DNA of 64,000 bases, taken from Isoetes taiwanensis (taxonomy: Eukaryota; Streptophyta; Lycopodiopsida; Isoetales; Isoetaceae). The stretch is taken from assembly GCA_021234155.1 (NCBI GenBank), contig JAJEKV010000003.1, forward strand, positions 9,362,413 through 9,426,412, written 5' to 3'. Numbering within the stretch: position 1 is the stretch's first letter; every line of letters starts with the position of its first letter. The notes under the pieces were generated by a model. The model searched no databases, had not been told where the DNA came from, and saw nothing but the letters and a program-made list of their open reading frames with translations. Shown one piece after another: positions 21,123 through 32,759 of this stretch. The position numbers were made by a program, and so were the translations under genes.

Positions 21123-21229
21123 TAGAATGTTTTCCATTGTACTTTTTTACATAATCTCTTTAAATTCTTCTAGCTAGAGATCTAGCTTTAAAAAAATTTC
21201 TCTCTAAAGCTTTAAGTACTAGAGTAATG

Positions 21230-21469
21230 CAGTATAATATAGGTGATAAAGCAGGTTGGAAGGTTCCTATTGACAAGGGGGCCAATTACACAGCATGGGC
21301 ATTATTATCAAGTTTTCTAGTGCAAGTACGGTTAGCTTTTAACTGATCTATTAATGGGAAAGGAGCCGATAATGTTCTTCAAGTAAATGAGGCCAGCTAT
21401 GGATCTTGCAGTAATGCAAGTCTGATTGCAAACTATGATGATGGTAACAGTGTGGTATATTTGCTCTGA
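21230..21469 (+). pseudogene. Phytocyanin domain fragment
   Basis: One frame reads YNIGDKAGWKVP, NYTAWA, FLVQVRLAFN, one stop, then ADNVLQVNEASYGSCSNASL. This is the order of a plant phytocyanin (uclacyanin/early nodulin-like) domain. The first copper-ligand His is Asp here (ADNV), as in early nodulin-like members; the Cys of GSC remains. Signal peptide and GPI end are missing. A single stop codon in an otherwise open domain suggests a fairly young relic. Confidence 0.7.
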
Positions 21470-21699
21470 GAGAGATGATATTAGTTTATGAGTGGAGTAG
21501 AAAAGCATTGCAACTCAGGGCAGAAATACTATATCTAGGTGCTGCCATACAAACATATGAAGGCCTCTGTTCCTGCCCAAATTGCACAATCCTTTCAACC
21601 CTCGTAAATTGTTCTTTTCCTGCCTTTCTCAAAATTAGGATATTCGCAAACCAGGAGGCAGAAACAGGCATCTTTGCAAAAGATTCAAGCTCCTAGGCT

Positions 21700-21912
21700 A
21701 TGGCGTCGGAATCATGCAAAATATGCTGCACTATAAGTTCCAAGAACGATGCAGGGAAGGTGCCGAAAGAAGATTACATAAGGCCTCTGATGTTTCACTA
21801 CGGAAGGCTGGTAATAAGCCCAACTCCAATTTTTCTCTGGTTACCAATAGTGTTCATGTTAGCGCTTCTTAGAGTTATGGCAGCTTTGGAAAGCTCCCAA
21901 ACGTCGGATTAG
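21700..21912 (+). pseudogene. Glycerol-3-phosphate acyltransferase (GPAT) fragment
   Basis: EDYIRPLMFHYGRLVISPTP followed by IFLWLPIVFMLALLRV matches the conserved PL-FH-GRL-PTP segment and the following membrane segment of land-plant GPATs that make cutin and suberin precursors. Only this segment is present; the acyltransferase motifs (H-x4-D) are absent. Confidence 0.55.
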
Positions 21913-21919
21913 CCATAGC

Positions 21920-24025
21920 TTTAGAAGCTCTGCTTGGCATAGCAATACGGCAGCAACCCTGCATCATCTCTACTGGCTTTAAGCAAGGTTTAGTCCGCTA
22001 TTTTTTGGTAATAAAAAGATGCAATTTTGGTGTCCGGCACAATTTTGGTGCAATTTTGGCAAAACCATGTCTTTCTGCTTATACTCAAACAATAATCTGT
22101 AGGAACAGGTAATTCTCATGTTTTGCTTTGTTGATTAGATATTTGGTTGCAATTATTGTCATCGCATATATTTTGAAACTTTTGTGCACTTAATGCAGCA
22201 GCAGCTGAACTGCCACTCACGTATTTGCGCAAAAATTAGGTAGATCTAATCGGATACACAAGCTCTGGGCTAACATCATGTAATGTACACATTGATTTGA
22301 GCTTTTAGATTCTATTTGTTGGATATATGTTTGATGTAAGGAGTTATTTGAACTTAAAGAAATAACTGAAGGTTTTGTACTTTGTTATGATGGCAACATT
22401 CTGGTATTATATTGAAGCATTAGACCTTTTCTACTTGATGTGTTTTGTTAAAACACGATACACCCATAGATCTGTCTTACAAGCATTTTGAACTACAGAA
22501 AGATGTCTCACTCTCAAAATGCATAACGATCTAGGGGCAGATATGTCCTTCCTAGAATTAGAATCTGGAGTCTGGAGTCTGCACAATTTCATATACTCAA
22601 CTTATTTTACATCATATAGAGTCAAGGAACCTGGAGTCTGGAATACAAATAATTTTATGGTCTTTGTTGAGAAGTTCCCTCTATGGATTTAAAAAAATGT
22701 ATCTTTATAATGGCTCTGGTATATGAGAGGTTCAAACTGGTGTTCATGTACAACACTTGCACATCTCATCAATCGATTTTCTTCAATTGTAACTTATATT
22801 TCTACAATGTAGCTTATAGTTTTACAATTAGAATAGACGAGCGTTCCAGGTCCTTCCAAGTTTCAATCATTTTTGTTGATGACATGCTGGATATTATGCT
22901 TGGCTCAGAACTGCCTTAGCTAGGTACTCAAATACAATCCATGCTGCGGAGATTGCGAGGATCAAAAAGCAAAGCATCCTCTCAATAAAAGTCAGAATGT
23001 GATCTGTAAGCAACTATAGGATAAGCCAGGTTATTATCCTACAAAGTTTTGAAAAAAGATGCACTCTGGACCATAGTTGCTATCATAGCAAATTTTAAAT
23101 GAAGACTATTGGAGAAAAGCCTTCCTTCTGCAATGTTAAAACCATTGATGCAATACCATGCCAGACTGACGTTATCTTTCCCTGCCATGAGGAAAATGTT
23201 TGAGTCAGTTTTTAATCATTGTCTCAATGACTTGATAGAATTTCATATTTTAGAGGTCCAGTTTAGATACCGTGCCTTCATGTGAAAACCACAAATGTAT
23301 AACCCAAGTCTAAGGAAGAATAAGATCAAGAGCTACGTGGATTGAAGCAATAGTCACGTATAATCCAAATCCAGGGAAGAATAGGATCAAGAGTTGCATG
23401 GATTTAAGCAATAGTCATTTGACAACGTGTTCTTATGCAACATATAGTAAACCAGTATTAAAGTCGGGATAATAGTGATATTGAAGACAATGCATTCATC
23501 AATGAAGAGCTCCTATTAACAAAGACTGTATTCACTAATTTCTCATAGAATTGGGAAAAAGGCTGCCGCGATAAATTTCTTGTATAAATAACTCAACATA
23601 GAAGATACAAGGTCACAATATGAACCTTTTTCAACTGCTAGATGACACTATATTGTGAGACATTAAAATTTTATGGGCGTGGATGTAATTTTTATGGCAA
23701 TTTTTTGTTTTATCCAAATGCACCTTGTTTGAACCTTGTATCTAGGATAAAGATGACCAGGATAATTGACTATAGTTGAGAATGAGTTCAAAAATGAAAC
23801 ATGGCGTGATAACGTCCCAAAATTGACACTTTACTATGATTTGGCCAAAGCTTGGCTGAGAAAAAAGGGAAGGGGGTTTTATTTCTTGGCAATTTTTTCT
23901 AAGGCATGCACAGGACTGGAACAACTCTAGTGGTTCGACCCCTTGACTGATGATGTCCTGCAGCTGGTTTTTGCTTTTGCAGATGACGAGCATCAGATGA
24001 CACTCATGTCACACTCTATGGTAGA
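21920..24025. other. AT-rich intergenic DNA with a 63 bp duplication
   Basis: No supported gene. At 23291-23420 a unit of about 63 bp (containing GGAAGAATA(A/G)GATCAAGAG and GCAATAGTCA) occurs twice in tandem with moderate divergence. Confidence 0.4.
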
Positions 24026-24027
24026 CA

Positions 24028-24320
24028 ACTGCTTTTGCTTTGCGGCATCTTTGATCTGGTCATTTGCAATGGAGTCGCACAGTGGCTATCTGCTGACATG
24101 AGCACTTGCAGACATGATAACCAGGGGGGTGGATCTAGTGTAGTGGACTATGTGTTGGTAGCTGAGCAGGATATCTATGTGGTCAAGCATTTCTGAGTGG
24201 GAACAGACAGTGACAGACAGTACAGATGTGGAGGTCGACTCAGATCACTTGCCATTATATCTGCAGTTGACCTAACAGTGGACCCCCTGTGCCACTGCCA
24301 GAACACCTCGCAGGCCTCAG
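24028..24320 (+). mobile_element. LINE endonuclease remnant
   Basis: One frame reads LLLLCGIFDLVICNGVAQWL, then GGGSSVVDYVLVAEQDIYVV, a stop, and in a shifted frame VDSDHLPLYLQL. These are the late blocks of an APE-type LINE endonuclease (NG, S-V-DYV and SDHLPL with the catalytic Asp-His). No reverse transcriptase follows. Confidence 0.6.
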
Positions 24321-24429
24321 CTGCGCCTGGACTACGTACATGCGGAGGCCCATACCCGAATGCTCGCAGAGGATTTTCCAGGAGTTCTGCAGTGTCCTAC
24401 GCTACAGCAACAGACTAAGAGGCTGATTG

Positions 24430-24785
24430 ATCGTAAAGTTTATCCATGGCAATCAATCATTCGACCAAAGAACGTTTCGTGGTTGTTCTTAAAGTTTGTG
24501 AAATAAGTTAATTTTTTTTACATTACATTTCTCCAATAAGTCTTTTAAATGATTCAAAACGTTATAAACATTATCACCTAGATGCCTCTTTATGGGGTTA
24601 AATCAAATCCTTATGGGTGTTGTATCAAATCTAATATCATTACAAGCAACCATCTCACTGATTCCATGAACATCATCTTATGGGAAAACATGCTTTACAC
24701 TTATGTAATTTATAGATGCCTTTAGCTAACAAATCCTTTTGATTTATGATGTTCTAATTATGTAAAAGCTTCAATCCTATATAAA
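24430..24785. other. Nothing recognised
   Basis: AT-rich sequence without frames, repeats or motifs that I can support. Confidence 0.4.
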
Positions 24786-24793
24786 GTATACAC

Positions 24794-25363
24794 CAGGAAA
24801 AAATTTACTAAAGCCATATTTTTGATTAGCTAGAACAACTTTGGCTAATTTAACCCAAAATACATAGGAAAACTTTCGAATGTTTGGCTAAAGTTGAATA
24901 ATTTTCCTTTACTAGTTTTGAATGTTTGGCTATTTTTTGTTTGAATCTTTATATAAACTTTAGCCAAACATTTATGCTATGCCAAACTTTTTATTGTACG
25001 AACATATTAATAATAGAAATCTACTAGTTGGAGAACAAAAAAATGTCCATCTAATATAGTATTAGCAACCTCTATTCCATAATCTCATGAATAATCTCAT
25101 ATTTTACATTAGCTATTAAAAAGTATGGCTAATCTATCCCTAAATGCATAGGAAAACTTTCGAACGTTTGGCTAAAGTGGAAGAATTTTTCCTTCTTTCT
25201 TATGTTTGGCTAAACCTTGGTGTAAGGGAGGTCAACTTTGAAAATATTTGGCGATTTTTTTCTTTTTTCCAAAAATTTCCTCCTTTATAGTTTAGCCGTA
25301 CTTTTTCCAAAAATGTCCAAAAAATCGCCATTTCGCTAATATTAGCCGCTATTTTTTTCCCTG
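24794..25363. mobile_element. 570 bp hAT-type MITE with 8 bp target duplication
   Basis: GTATACAC stands directly outside both ends (24786-24793 and 25364-25371). Element ends are CAGGAAAAAA on the left and CAGGGAAAAAA read from the right. An 8 bp duplication with CAGG(G) ends is the hAT signature. Two internal direct copies of a segment (CATAGGAAAACTTTCGAA(T/C)G, then TTTGGCTAAAG) lie about 285 bp apart. No transposase. Confidence 0.8.
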
Positions 25364-25371
25364 GTATACAC

Positions 25372-26490
25372 ATTTATACACATTTCCAAATCTGTACACA
25401 TAATCAGAATCTTCATTTGTAAATTATGTACAAACTCTCCCTGAGATCAATATGATCTCAACCATGATTATCCTCAACTCATTCCAATAATATTTCTGCT
25501 TTTATGATGTTCTTATGAAACAATATAGGGACAATATAAGGTTGTAGTTTCTGGCTCAAGAGATAAGTGTTCAAGTTTTAAATTATGCTCTCAGAAGCAA
25601 AGGTTTCATCCTATGCAGGGCGCAGGTGTTTGCATTTGCCAGAGGTGTTTGCATGTGCATGTGCAGGGCAACGGGGTTCAACTAGACAGGTACCAAAAAA
25701 CCTTTTGGACAGGTACCAAAGGTTTAACATTAGACATAACTTTTTGGACAGGTACCAAAGGTTTTTGGATTGAAAGCCATAACTTTTCAGAATTTCAGAC
25801 CTATCACAACTTTGCTTTAAGTTGAAGAATACCCACCTGAAGCTCTGTGCTCTATGGCTATGGCAGTAGCTGTGAGTTAGCCCTAAGTTCCTGGCTATGG
25901 CAGATCTTTCATATTCTGAAAGCTCATCAGGCTCTGTTCTATATGACCATGGCAGAGAAACCATAACCTGAACCCTCATTAATATGTAAAATCATAGCAA
26001 AGAACCAAAATAAAAAAACCAATAACTGTTCAACATTTTCAATAAGCCTTCAACATCTTATAGCTTGTTTTCACTGGATACATCCATCAAAGAAATAGAG
26101 CTGTTTGAGTTTTGTGCTCTGTAGCTATGGCAGAGATTCTTCTCTTGTTTCTCAGAATCAGCAGTCCAGCACATTTCCAACATCATCCCCTGCTTTTGGT
26201 TTGGTCCATTCAAACATTTGACCTATTGCTCATTCAACACGCTATCGTAAATATTGGTTTTGGAATCCCCTTTTGCAGAAAAGATGAGAAAGTGATGATT
26301 CTTCCATATATCCCTGCACAAGATGGTTGTCTATAATTTTCCTTATATATATCCTTTTCATACTTCTTTGAGCATATCTACAAAGATAAGCAAGAATCTT
26401 CAATGAACGCTTAATTAACAACAGTGTCCTATAACACCATCAAACAGAAACAAGCCAAACAGAAGAGACAGAATAACTAGCCATTATATT
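25372..26490. other. Intergenic DNA with a small tandem repeat
   Basis: No supported gene. At about 25683-25772 the word GGACAGGTACCAAAGGTTT recurs three times at 37-39 bp spacing. Confidence 0.4.
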
Positions 26491-26493
26491 AGA

Positions 26494-26560
26494 CTAGTAA
26501 TGGTGCCCAGCGTTGCTGGGCATAAGTTGGGAACGTGTGTGGATGACTGCTCAGCTTAGA
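26494..26560 (-). mobile_element. Helitron 3' terminus, copy 1
   Basis: Read on the minus strand, the hairpin GCCCAGCAACGCTGGGC (26505-26521) is followed by ACCATTA and CTAG (26494-26497) with T as the next host base. A hairpin about 7-11 bases before a CTRR end inserted between A and T is the standard Helitron 3' end. The element extends toward higher coordinates; its TC start was not found. Sequence just inside (GGGAA, then TGTGTGGA, CAGCT(C/T)AGACTC) is shared with copy 3. Confidence 0.75.
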
Positions 26561-27239
26561 CTCATTTTTATAAACCTATTATAATTAGGCAAATCCATAG
26601 AGAAATTATCATTGGTTGTCACATACTTTGGTACTCCAACTTTAAGTTATGCCTAAGGGCTCTCAAAACCTTTGGGTCGCATTAATCTTATATAATAATA
26701 GTGTAAGTGTAATGTTATAATAATGTTATAGTGTAAGTGTCATTCTGAAGATATACGAGCCTCTGCATAAGTGGTTAGCAGATTGTTCATGGTAGAGTTT
26801 CAGATTTGATTTTGTGTGTGGTTTTTAGAATGTTTGAGAAATGTGGCTTTGATAGGTTTCAAGCAACGACTATGGCAATTTCGTCTCGTATATATCTATG
26901 GCAACCTGTTGTTTAAAGAGGTCGTTAGGAAGATGAATGTGTATTGATGAGGCAATGGAAATACTTGGTATTAAATGCTCTCAAATTGTATTTCAATTTT
27001 GAGGCTTAGATTTCATTTTTTTCTTTGTAAAAATTGATTTCAGACAATAAATCCTTTGAAGTCAGAGGTTTGTGTAAAAGGCAATATGGTCAATTCTTGG
27101 TTTCTTACTTGCATATGCATGTCAGGAGTTCGCATGTGCATGTCCACAATATCTTTGACAATCCTCTCGCCTTTCAGTGCTATATATAATTTTTGCAGTT
27201 TTTTGATAGTCCTAGCATGCTCGGAGGTTTTTAGTATAA

Positions 27240-27357
27240 GGTAACCTACGCCACAAGAAGGTTTCTGGAAGAAACCTTGCGGTGCCACACTCGCGGCTGC
27301 CGCAAGTGGTGACGCCACCAGGCTTCTTCCAAGAACCTTCTTGTGGCGTACTTTACC
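27240..27357. repeat. Fold-back palindrome, about 118 bp
   Basis: The arm CGCCACAAGAAGGTTTCTGG on the left pairs with CGCCACAAGAAGGTTCTTGG read from the right, and homology continues to the centre (GCGGTGCCACACTCGCGGC against GGTGGCGTCACCACTTGCGGC). The whole unit can form one long hairpin with few mismatches. Likely a small fold-back MITE or a small-RNA-like hairpin; no clear target duplication. Confidence 0.65.
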
Positions 27358-27949
27358 TTTCGTGGCCTTCATTACCCCCCAATTACCTCAAAAGCCAGAG
27401 ATCCAGAAGCCATAGCCAAGAAACAAACTAATCTGTCTCAGGAAGAAACACAGAATTCGCCCGCAATCGCTGCCACAGAAATACAGAAATTTATTGGAAA
27501 TTAAACTTGCATCATTTTTGAAGCTTGATGAGCGTTTATGAGAAGTAAGCATATAAAAACCTCGGTCTATGGCCCCCCTATGACAGAGATTAGCACATGA
27601 CAGAGATTGACGGTTTGTGTTTTCCGCGAAACATGTCCTTTTTCAAATCCGTTTCAAGATAGAGTTTCTTCTAGGGTATGCATTCTTCCTTTTCAGCGAG
27701 GCTACGACGACATAGAGATGCTTGGCTATGCGAGATAGTAGGCTATGGGACCTGGAACCCTTGCACACTCACCCCGATTTTTGATCCACTGTTGAAAACA
27801 TCAGTTTTGGTAGGTCTACATGTCCTGTTTTCAAAGAATCCTACATGTGGATTTGTGAAGGTATGGTTTTGTTCGATAATGGTGTTCTTTTTTCAGTGGA
27901 CTAAAACATCCACTGTTGTTTTGTAGTTTCTTCTATTGTGACATGTCAT

Positions 27950-28455
27950 TTTATAATACAATCCACTGTAGGAAAGAGTACTTGAATTTCTACATGTCTA
28001 ATAATTCTATTGTCACATGTCTTTATAGATGTAGGAAAGAATATTTGATTCTCTACATGTCCTATACTTCCATTCACATGTCTTTATAGTAGTAGGACAG
28101 AGTACTTTATTTGCTAAGGCATTGTAGGAAAGAATACATGAATTACGACATGTGTAATACTTCTATTGTCACATGTCTTTCTTGATTCTCTACATGTCAT
28201 ATGCTTCCATGTCACATGTCTTTATAGTAGTAGGACAGAGTACTTTATTTGCTAAGGCATTGTAGGAAAGAATACATGAATTACGACATGTGTAATACTA
28301 ATATTCTCACATGTCTTTATAGAAGTAGGAAAGAGTACTTGATTCTCTACATGTCCTATCCTTCCATATCACGGGTCTTTATATTGGTAGGACAGAGTAC
28401 TTGATTTGCTACATGTGATGCACGTGCACGATCACATGTTCTTATACTAGTATTC
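27950..28455 (+). repeat. Minisatellite with ACATGTC/CACATGTC words
   Basis: Units of about 60-110 bp share GTAGGA(A/C)AGAGTACTT, CTACATGTCCTAT and TCACATGTCTTTATAG. About six imperfect copies are present, including a larger exact repeat (GACAGAGTACTTTATTTGCT) about 170 bp apart. Confidence 0.65.
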
Positions 28456-28514
28456 CATGTAACACAAGTTACTTCAACTACTTCAATTACTTAACACCTA
28501 TTTTTGCATAACGT

Positions 28515-30118
28515 GGGCACCAACATGCCAAGGTGGCTCTAACATGCCACCTAGGCTCAAACATGCCAAGGTGGCTCCAACATGCCATCTAGGCTCCAAC
28601 ATGACAAAATGGCTCAAACATGCCACCTAGGCTCCAACGTGCTCAAACATGCCACGCAGGCTCCAACATGCCACCTATGCTCCAACTTGCCAAGGTGGCT
28701 CAAATATGCCGTGGGCTCCAACATGCCACCTAGGCTCCAACATTCCTAGGTGGCTCAAACATGCCACATAGGCTCAAACATGCCATGCAGGCTCACTTAG
28801 GCTCCAACATGCCAAGGTGGCTCCAACATGCCACCTAGGCTCAAACATGCCAAGGTGGCTCAAACATGCCACCTAGGCTCCCAACATGCCACCTAGGCTC
28901 AAACATGCCAGGTGGCTCAAACATGCCAGGTGGCTCAAACATGCCAAGGTGGGCTCAAACATGCCACCTAGGCTCCAACATGCCACCTAGGCTCAAACAT
29001 GCCAAGGTGGCTCAAACATGCCACATGGGCTCCACCATGCCACCTAGGCTCCAACATGCCAAGGTGGCTCACAACATGCCACCTAGGCTTAAATATGCCA
29101 AGTTGGCTCAAACATGCCACCTAGGCTCCAACATGCCACCGTGGCTCTAACATGCCACCTAGGCTCAAACATGCCACGTGGGCTCTAACATGCCACGTGC
29201 CAAGGTGGCTCCAACATGTCACCTAGGCTCCAACATGCTCAAACATGCCACGCGGGCTCTAACATGCCACCTATGCTCCAACTTGCCAAGGTGGCTCAAA
29301 TATGCCACGTGGGCTCCAACATGCCAAGGTGGCTCAAGCATGCCACACAGGCTCCAACATGCCACCTAGGCTCTAACATGGCAAGGTGGCTCAAACATGC
29401 CACGTGGTCTCCAACATGCCACCTAGGCTCTAACATGCCAAGGTGGCTCCAACATGCCAAGGTGGCTCAAACATGCCACCTAGGCTCCAACGTGCTCAAA
29501 CATGCCAAGGTGGCTCAAACATGCCACGTGGGCTCCAACATGCCAAGGTGGCTCAAACATGCCACCTAGGCTCAAACATGCCAAGGTGGTTCCCACATGC
29601 CAAGGTGGCTCCAACATGCCACCTAGGCTCAAACATGCCAAGGTGGCTCAAACATGCCACCTAGGCTGCAACATGACAAAATGGCTCAAACATGCCACCT
29701 AGGCTCCAACGTGCTCAAACATGCACGCGGGCTCCAACATACCACCTATGCTCCAACTTGCCAAGGTGGCTCAAATATGCCACGTGGGCTCCAACATGCC
29801 ACCTAGGCTCCAACATTCCTAGGTGGCTCAAACATGCCATCTAGGCTCCAACATGCCACCCAGGCTCAAACATGCCAGGTGGCTCAAACATGCCAAGGTG
29901 GGCTCAAACATGCCACCTAGGCTCCAACATGCCAAGGTGGCTCAAACATGCCACGTGGACTCCATAATGCCACGTGGGCTCCAACATGCCAAGGTGGCTC
30001 AAACATGCCAAGGTGGCTCCAACATGCCATGCAGGCTCCAACATGCCATCTAGGCTCCAACATGCCAAGGTGGCTCAGGCATGCCACCTAGTCTCAAGCA
30101 TGCCACCTAGGCACCCCA
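28515..30118 (+). repeat. CATGCC minisatellite array 1 (about 1.6 kb)
   Basis: A roughly 22-24 bp unit, CAACATGCCACCTAGGCT, alternates with AAACATGCCAAGGTGGCTC. Units differ mainly at CCACCTAGG, CCAAGGTGG and CCACGTGGG, so each pair has a GCCACC...GGTGGC inverted character. Open frames across it are consequences of the repeat. Confidence 0.85.
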
Positions 30119-30225
30119 AGTGGTGACATGGCATAAAAAACCAAAGATGTCCATCTTTGGTCTTTTCATTGGGTGATGTTGGCAAATTTTAGGTGACATG
30201 GCTAGATGATGGTGACATGGACCTT
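30113..30225. repeat. Inverted flank of the central region, left copy
   Basis: CAAGTGGTGACATGGCA through GATGGTGACATGG is repeated in reverse complement at about 35250-35385, with one extra ~54 bp block in the right copy. The two copies face each other just inside the two minisatellite arrays. Confidence 0.65.
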
Positions 30226-30289
30226 GGTAGGGGCGGGGCACCTCGGGCCGTGCCCCCTTCTTGTGAAGGGGAGTCTCAGAAAGGTATAT

Positions 30290-32321
30290 ATGCTGGTGCA
30301 TTTTCTCTCATGTATGCGTCATCTTGCACATCCCGCCAAGATTTCACCTTTTTCGAGACCCGATTTTTATCTGTGCTTTTCTTTGTGTTTATGCTCCGGA
30401 AATTCATAATTAATGCATGGGGCAGGGAAAAATCCTGGTTTTCAGCCAGCTGGCTTGCCAAGTGGCCCCGAGAGTATAGGAAAATCCCCGGTATTTCCGG
30501 ATGAGTTTTAGACCCTCGATTTTTGATTGGGATGGCCGCCGTTGGCCCTGACAAGGTTTAGACCACGTTTTCGATTTTGGGGCATGGATGAGGCCCCGGA
30601 TTGGCGATCCGACCTCGCCGCGTCGTCCGGAACGGCGAAATTACCCTAGGGGACAAGTTCCACGGCGAGTTTTCCCATGGGATCAATCACTTACCCCTCA
30701 CTAGGAGGTATTCGACATCCACCTCCATGCCAATTGACTACAAATGTGTATTAAACGACCTACTTTGGCGTTTCTTGGAGAGGGGTGGTCTTACGCCCCC
30801 TAAACTTGGTCCCCTAGGTAATGGGGATGTTAGGGTCCATTGGCGGAGCCGGTTCTCGATTCGGTGGGGGTCCGGCCGTCCTCGCCCCCGGCTTGGACTA
30901 GCCTCTGCGAGAACAAGATACTTGGGTTCACCCCGAGGCCCCGGTAGAAGATTGAAGTGAGAATAGCAGCACTAGGACTGCTGGGTGGTATACATGTGAC
31001 CCGCGGAGAAGCAAAGCTAGCTCCACTACCTAGTAGGGCGTTACAGGCCGGTGGTCTCCGGAAGGGGGTTGGCTCGGAAGCTCGTCTCATGCCTCTGCTT
31101 GTGCTTCTATTGCCGGTGCATTTTCTCTTGCGTGTGCAGCGTCATGCTGCACATCCTGCCAAGATTTCACCTTTTTTCGAGACCCGAATTTTTATCTGTG
31201 CTTTTCTTTGTGTTTATGCTCCGGAAATTCATAATTAATACATGGGGCGGGGAAAAATCATGGTTTTCAGCCAGCTGGCTTGCCAAGTGGCCCCAAGCGT
31301 ACAGGAAAATCCCCGGTATTTCCGGGTGAGCTTTAGACCCTCGATTTTTGATTGGGATGGCCACCGTTGGCCTTGACAGGGTTTAGACCACGTTTTCGAT
31401 TTTGGGGCATGGAGGAGGCCCCGGATTGGCGATCCGACCTCTCCACATCGTCTGGAACGCCGAAATTACCCTAGAGGACAAGTTCCACTACCAGTTTTCC
31501 CAGGGGATCAATCACTTACCCCCCACTAGGAGGTATTCAGCATCCACCTCCATGCCAATTGACTACAAGTGTGTAGTAAACGACCTACTTTGGCGTTTCT
31601 TGGAGAGGGGGTGGTCTTCTGCCCACAAAACTTGGTCTCCTAGGTAATGGGGATGTTCCGGGTCCATTGGCAGAGCCAGTTCTCGGTTCTGGAGTGGGGG
31701 TCCAGCCCGTCCTCAGCCCCCAGCTTGGACTAGCCTGCGAGAACAAGATACTTGGGGTCACCCTGAGGCCCTGGTAGAAGATTGAAGTGAGAATAGCAGC
31801 ACTAGGACTGCTAGGTGGTATACATGTGACCACGGAGAAGCAAAGCTAGCTCCACCGCCAAATGGGGCGTTACCAGGCCGGTGGCCTCCGGAAGGGGGTT
31901 GGCTCGGAAGCTCGTCTCATGCCTCTGCTTGTGCTTCTATTGCCAGTGCATTTTCTCTTGCGTGTGCAGCGTCATGCTGCACATCCTGCCAAGATTTCAC
32001 CTTTTTTCGAGACCCGGATTTTTATCTGTGCTTTTCTTTGTGTTTATGATCCGGAAATTCATGATTAATGCATGGGGCGGGGAAAAATCATGGTTTTCAG
32101 CCAGCTGGCTTGCCAAGTGGCCCCGAGCGTACAGGAAAATCCCCGGTATTTCCGGGTGAGCTTTAGACCCTCGATTTTTGATTGGGATGGCCACCGTTGG
32201 CCCTGACAGGGTTTAGACCACGTTTTTTATTTTGGGGCATGGAGGAGGCCCCGGATTGGCGATCCGACCTCTCCATGTCATCTGGAATGCCGAAATTACC
32301 CTAGGGGACAAGTTCCACGAC
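30290..32321 (+). repeat. Tandem module A, about 825 bp, 2.5 copies
   Basis: Copies begin near 30290, 31114 and 31944 (spacings 823 and 830 bp); the third is cut at about 32321. Shared landmarks include CCAAGATTTCACCTTTTT, GGAAATTCAT(A/G)ATTAAT and CCGGATTGGCGATCCGACCT. No lasting reading frame. Copies 1 and 2 differ repeatedly by CCAG or CTGG against CCG or CGG. Confidence 0.75.
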
Positions 32322-32350
32322 CCTCTTGATTAGAGGAGCATCCCCAGAAT

Positions 32351-32388
32351 GTAAATCCTACCAAACCCTAGGGTTTGGTAGGGTTTAC
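32351..32388. repeat. Near-perfect palindrome of two teloboxes
   Basis: GTAAATCCTACCAAACCCTA is followed by its reverse complement GGGTTTGGTAGGGTTTAC with one mismatch. AAACCCTA and TAGGGTTT, the plant telomere/telobox word, meet head to head at the centre. Confidence 0.8.
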
Positions 32389-32504
32389 ATCTCGAGCGTC
32401 AAGACGGAGACTAACACATCCGAAACTTTGCATGGAGTTCTCGTGTATGCTCCGGGGACCATGCAGGAGATGGGGTCAAATCCCCCTGCGCAGCATGCTT
32501 TTCT

Positions 32505-32545
32505 AGACTCCCCTTCACTGGAAAGGGGCTTGTGAAGGGGAGTCT
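32505..32545. repeat. Perfect 14 bp inverted repeat
   Basis: AGACTCCCCTTCAC (32505-32518) pairs with GTGAAGGGGAGTCT (32532-32545) around a 13-base loop. The right arm also recurs near 30254. Confidence 0.7.
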
Positions 32546-32759
32546 CCGAAAGGTATGCTGCACCGGGAAATTTGGCTCTGTCTCCCAGTGCCATGAGGAC
32601 ATGATGACTAGGACTTTATGCAAGAAATATGATAACCTTTGAAATTTTTGGTAGAGGAGTTTGGCAAGAAATAGAATAGAGGGATCTGAAGAACTTAATG
32701 CGCTGACATACTTCCACAACTCGAACCAGGCCAAGACTTTGCTGTGACTTTCTCACGGA

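Noticed and set aside
28866-30053. Repetitive frames with HLGSNMP-like units
   Set aside because: Direct translation of the CATGCC minisatellite; units vary without regard to frame.
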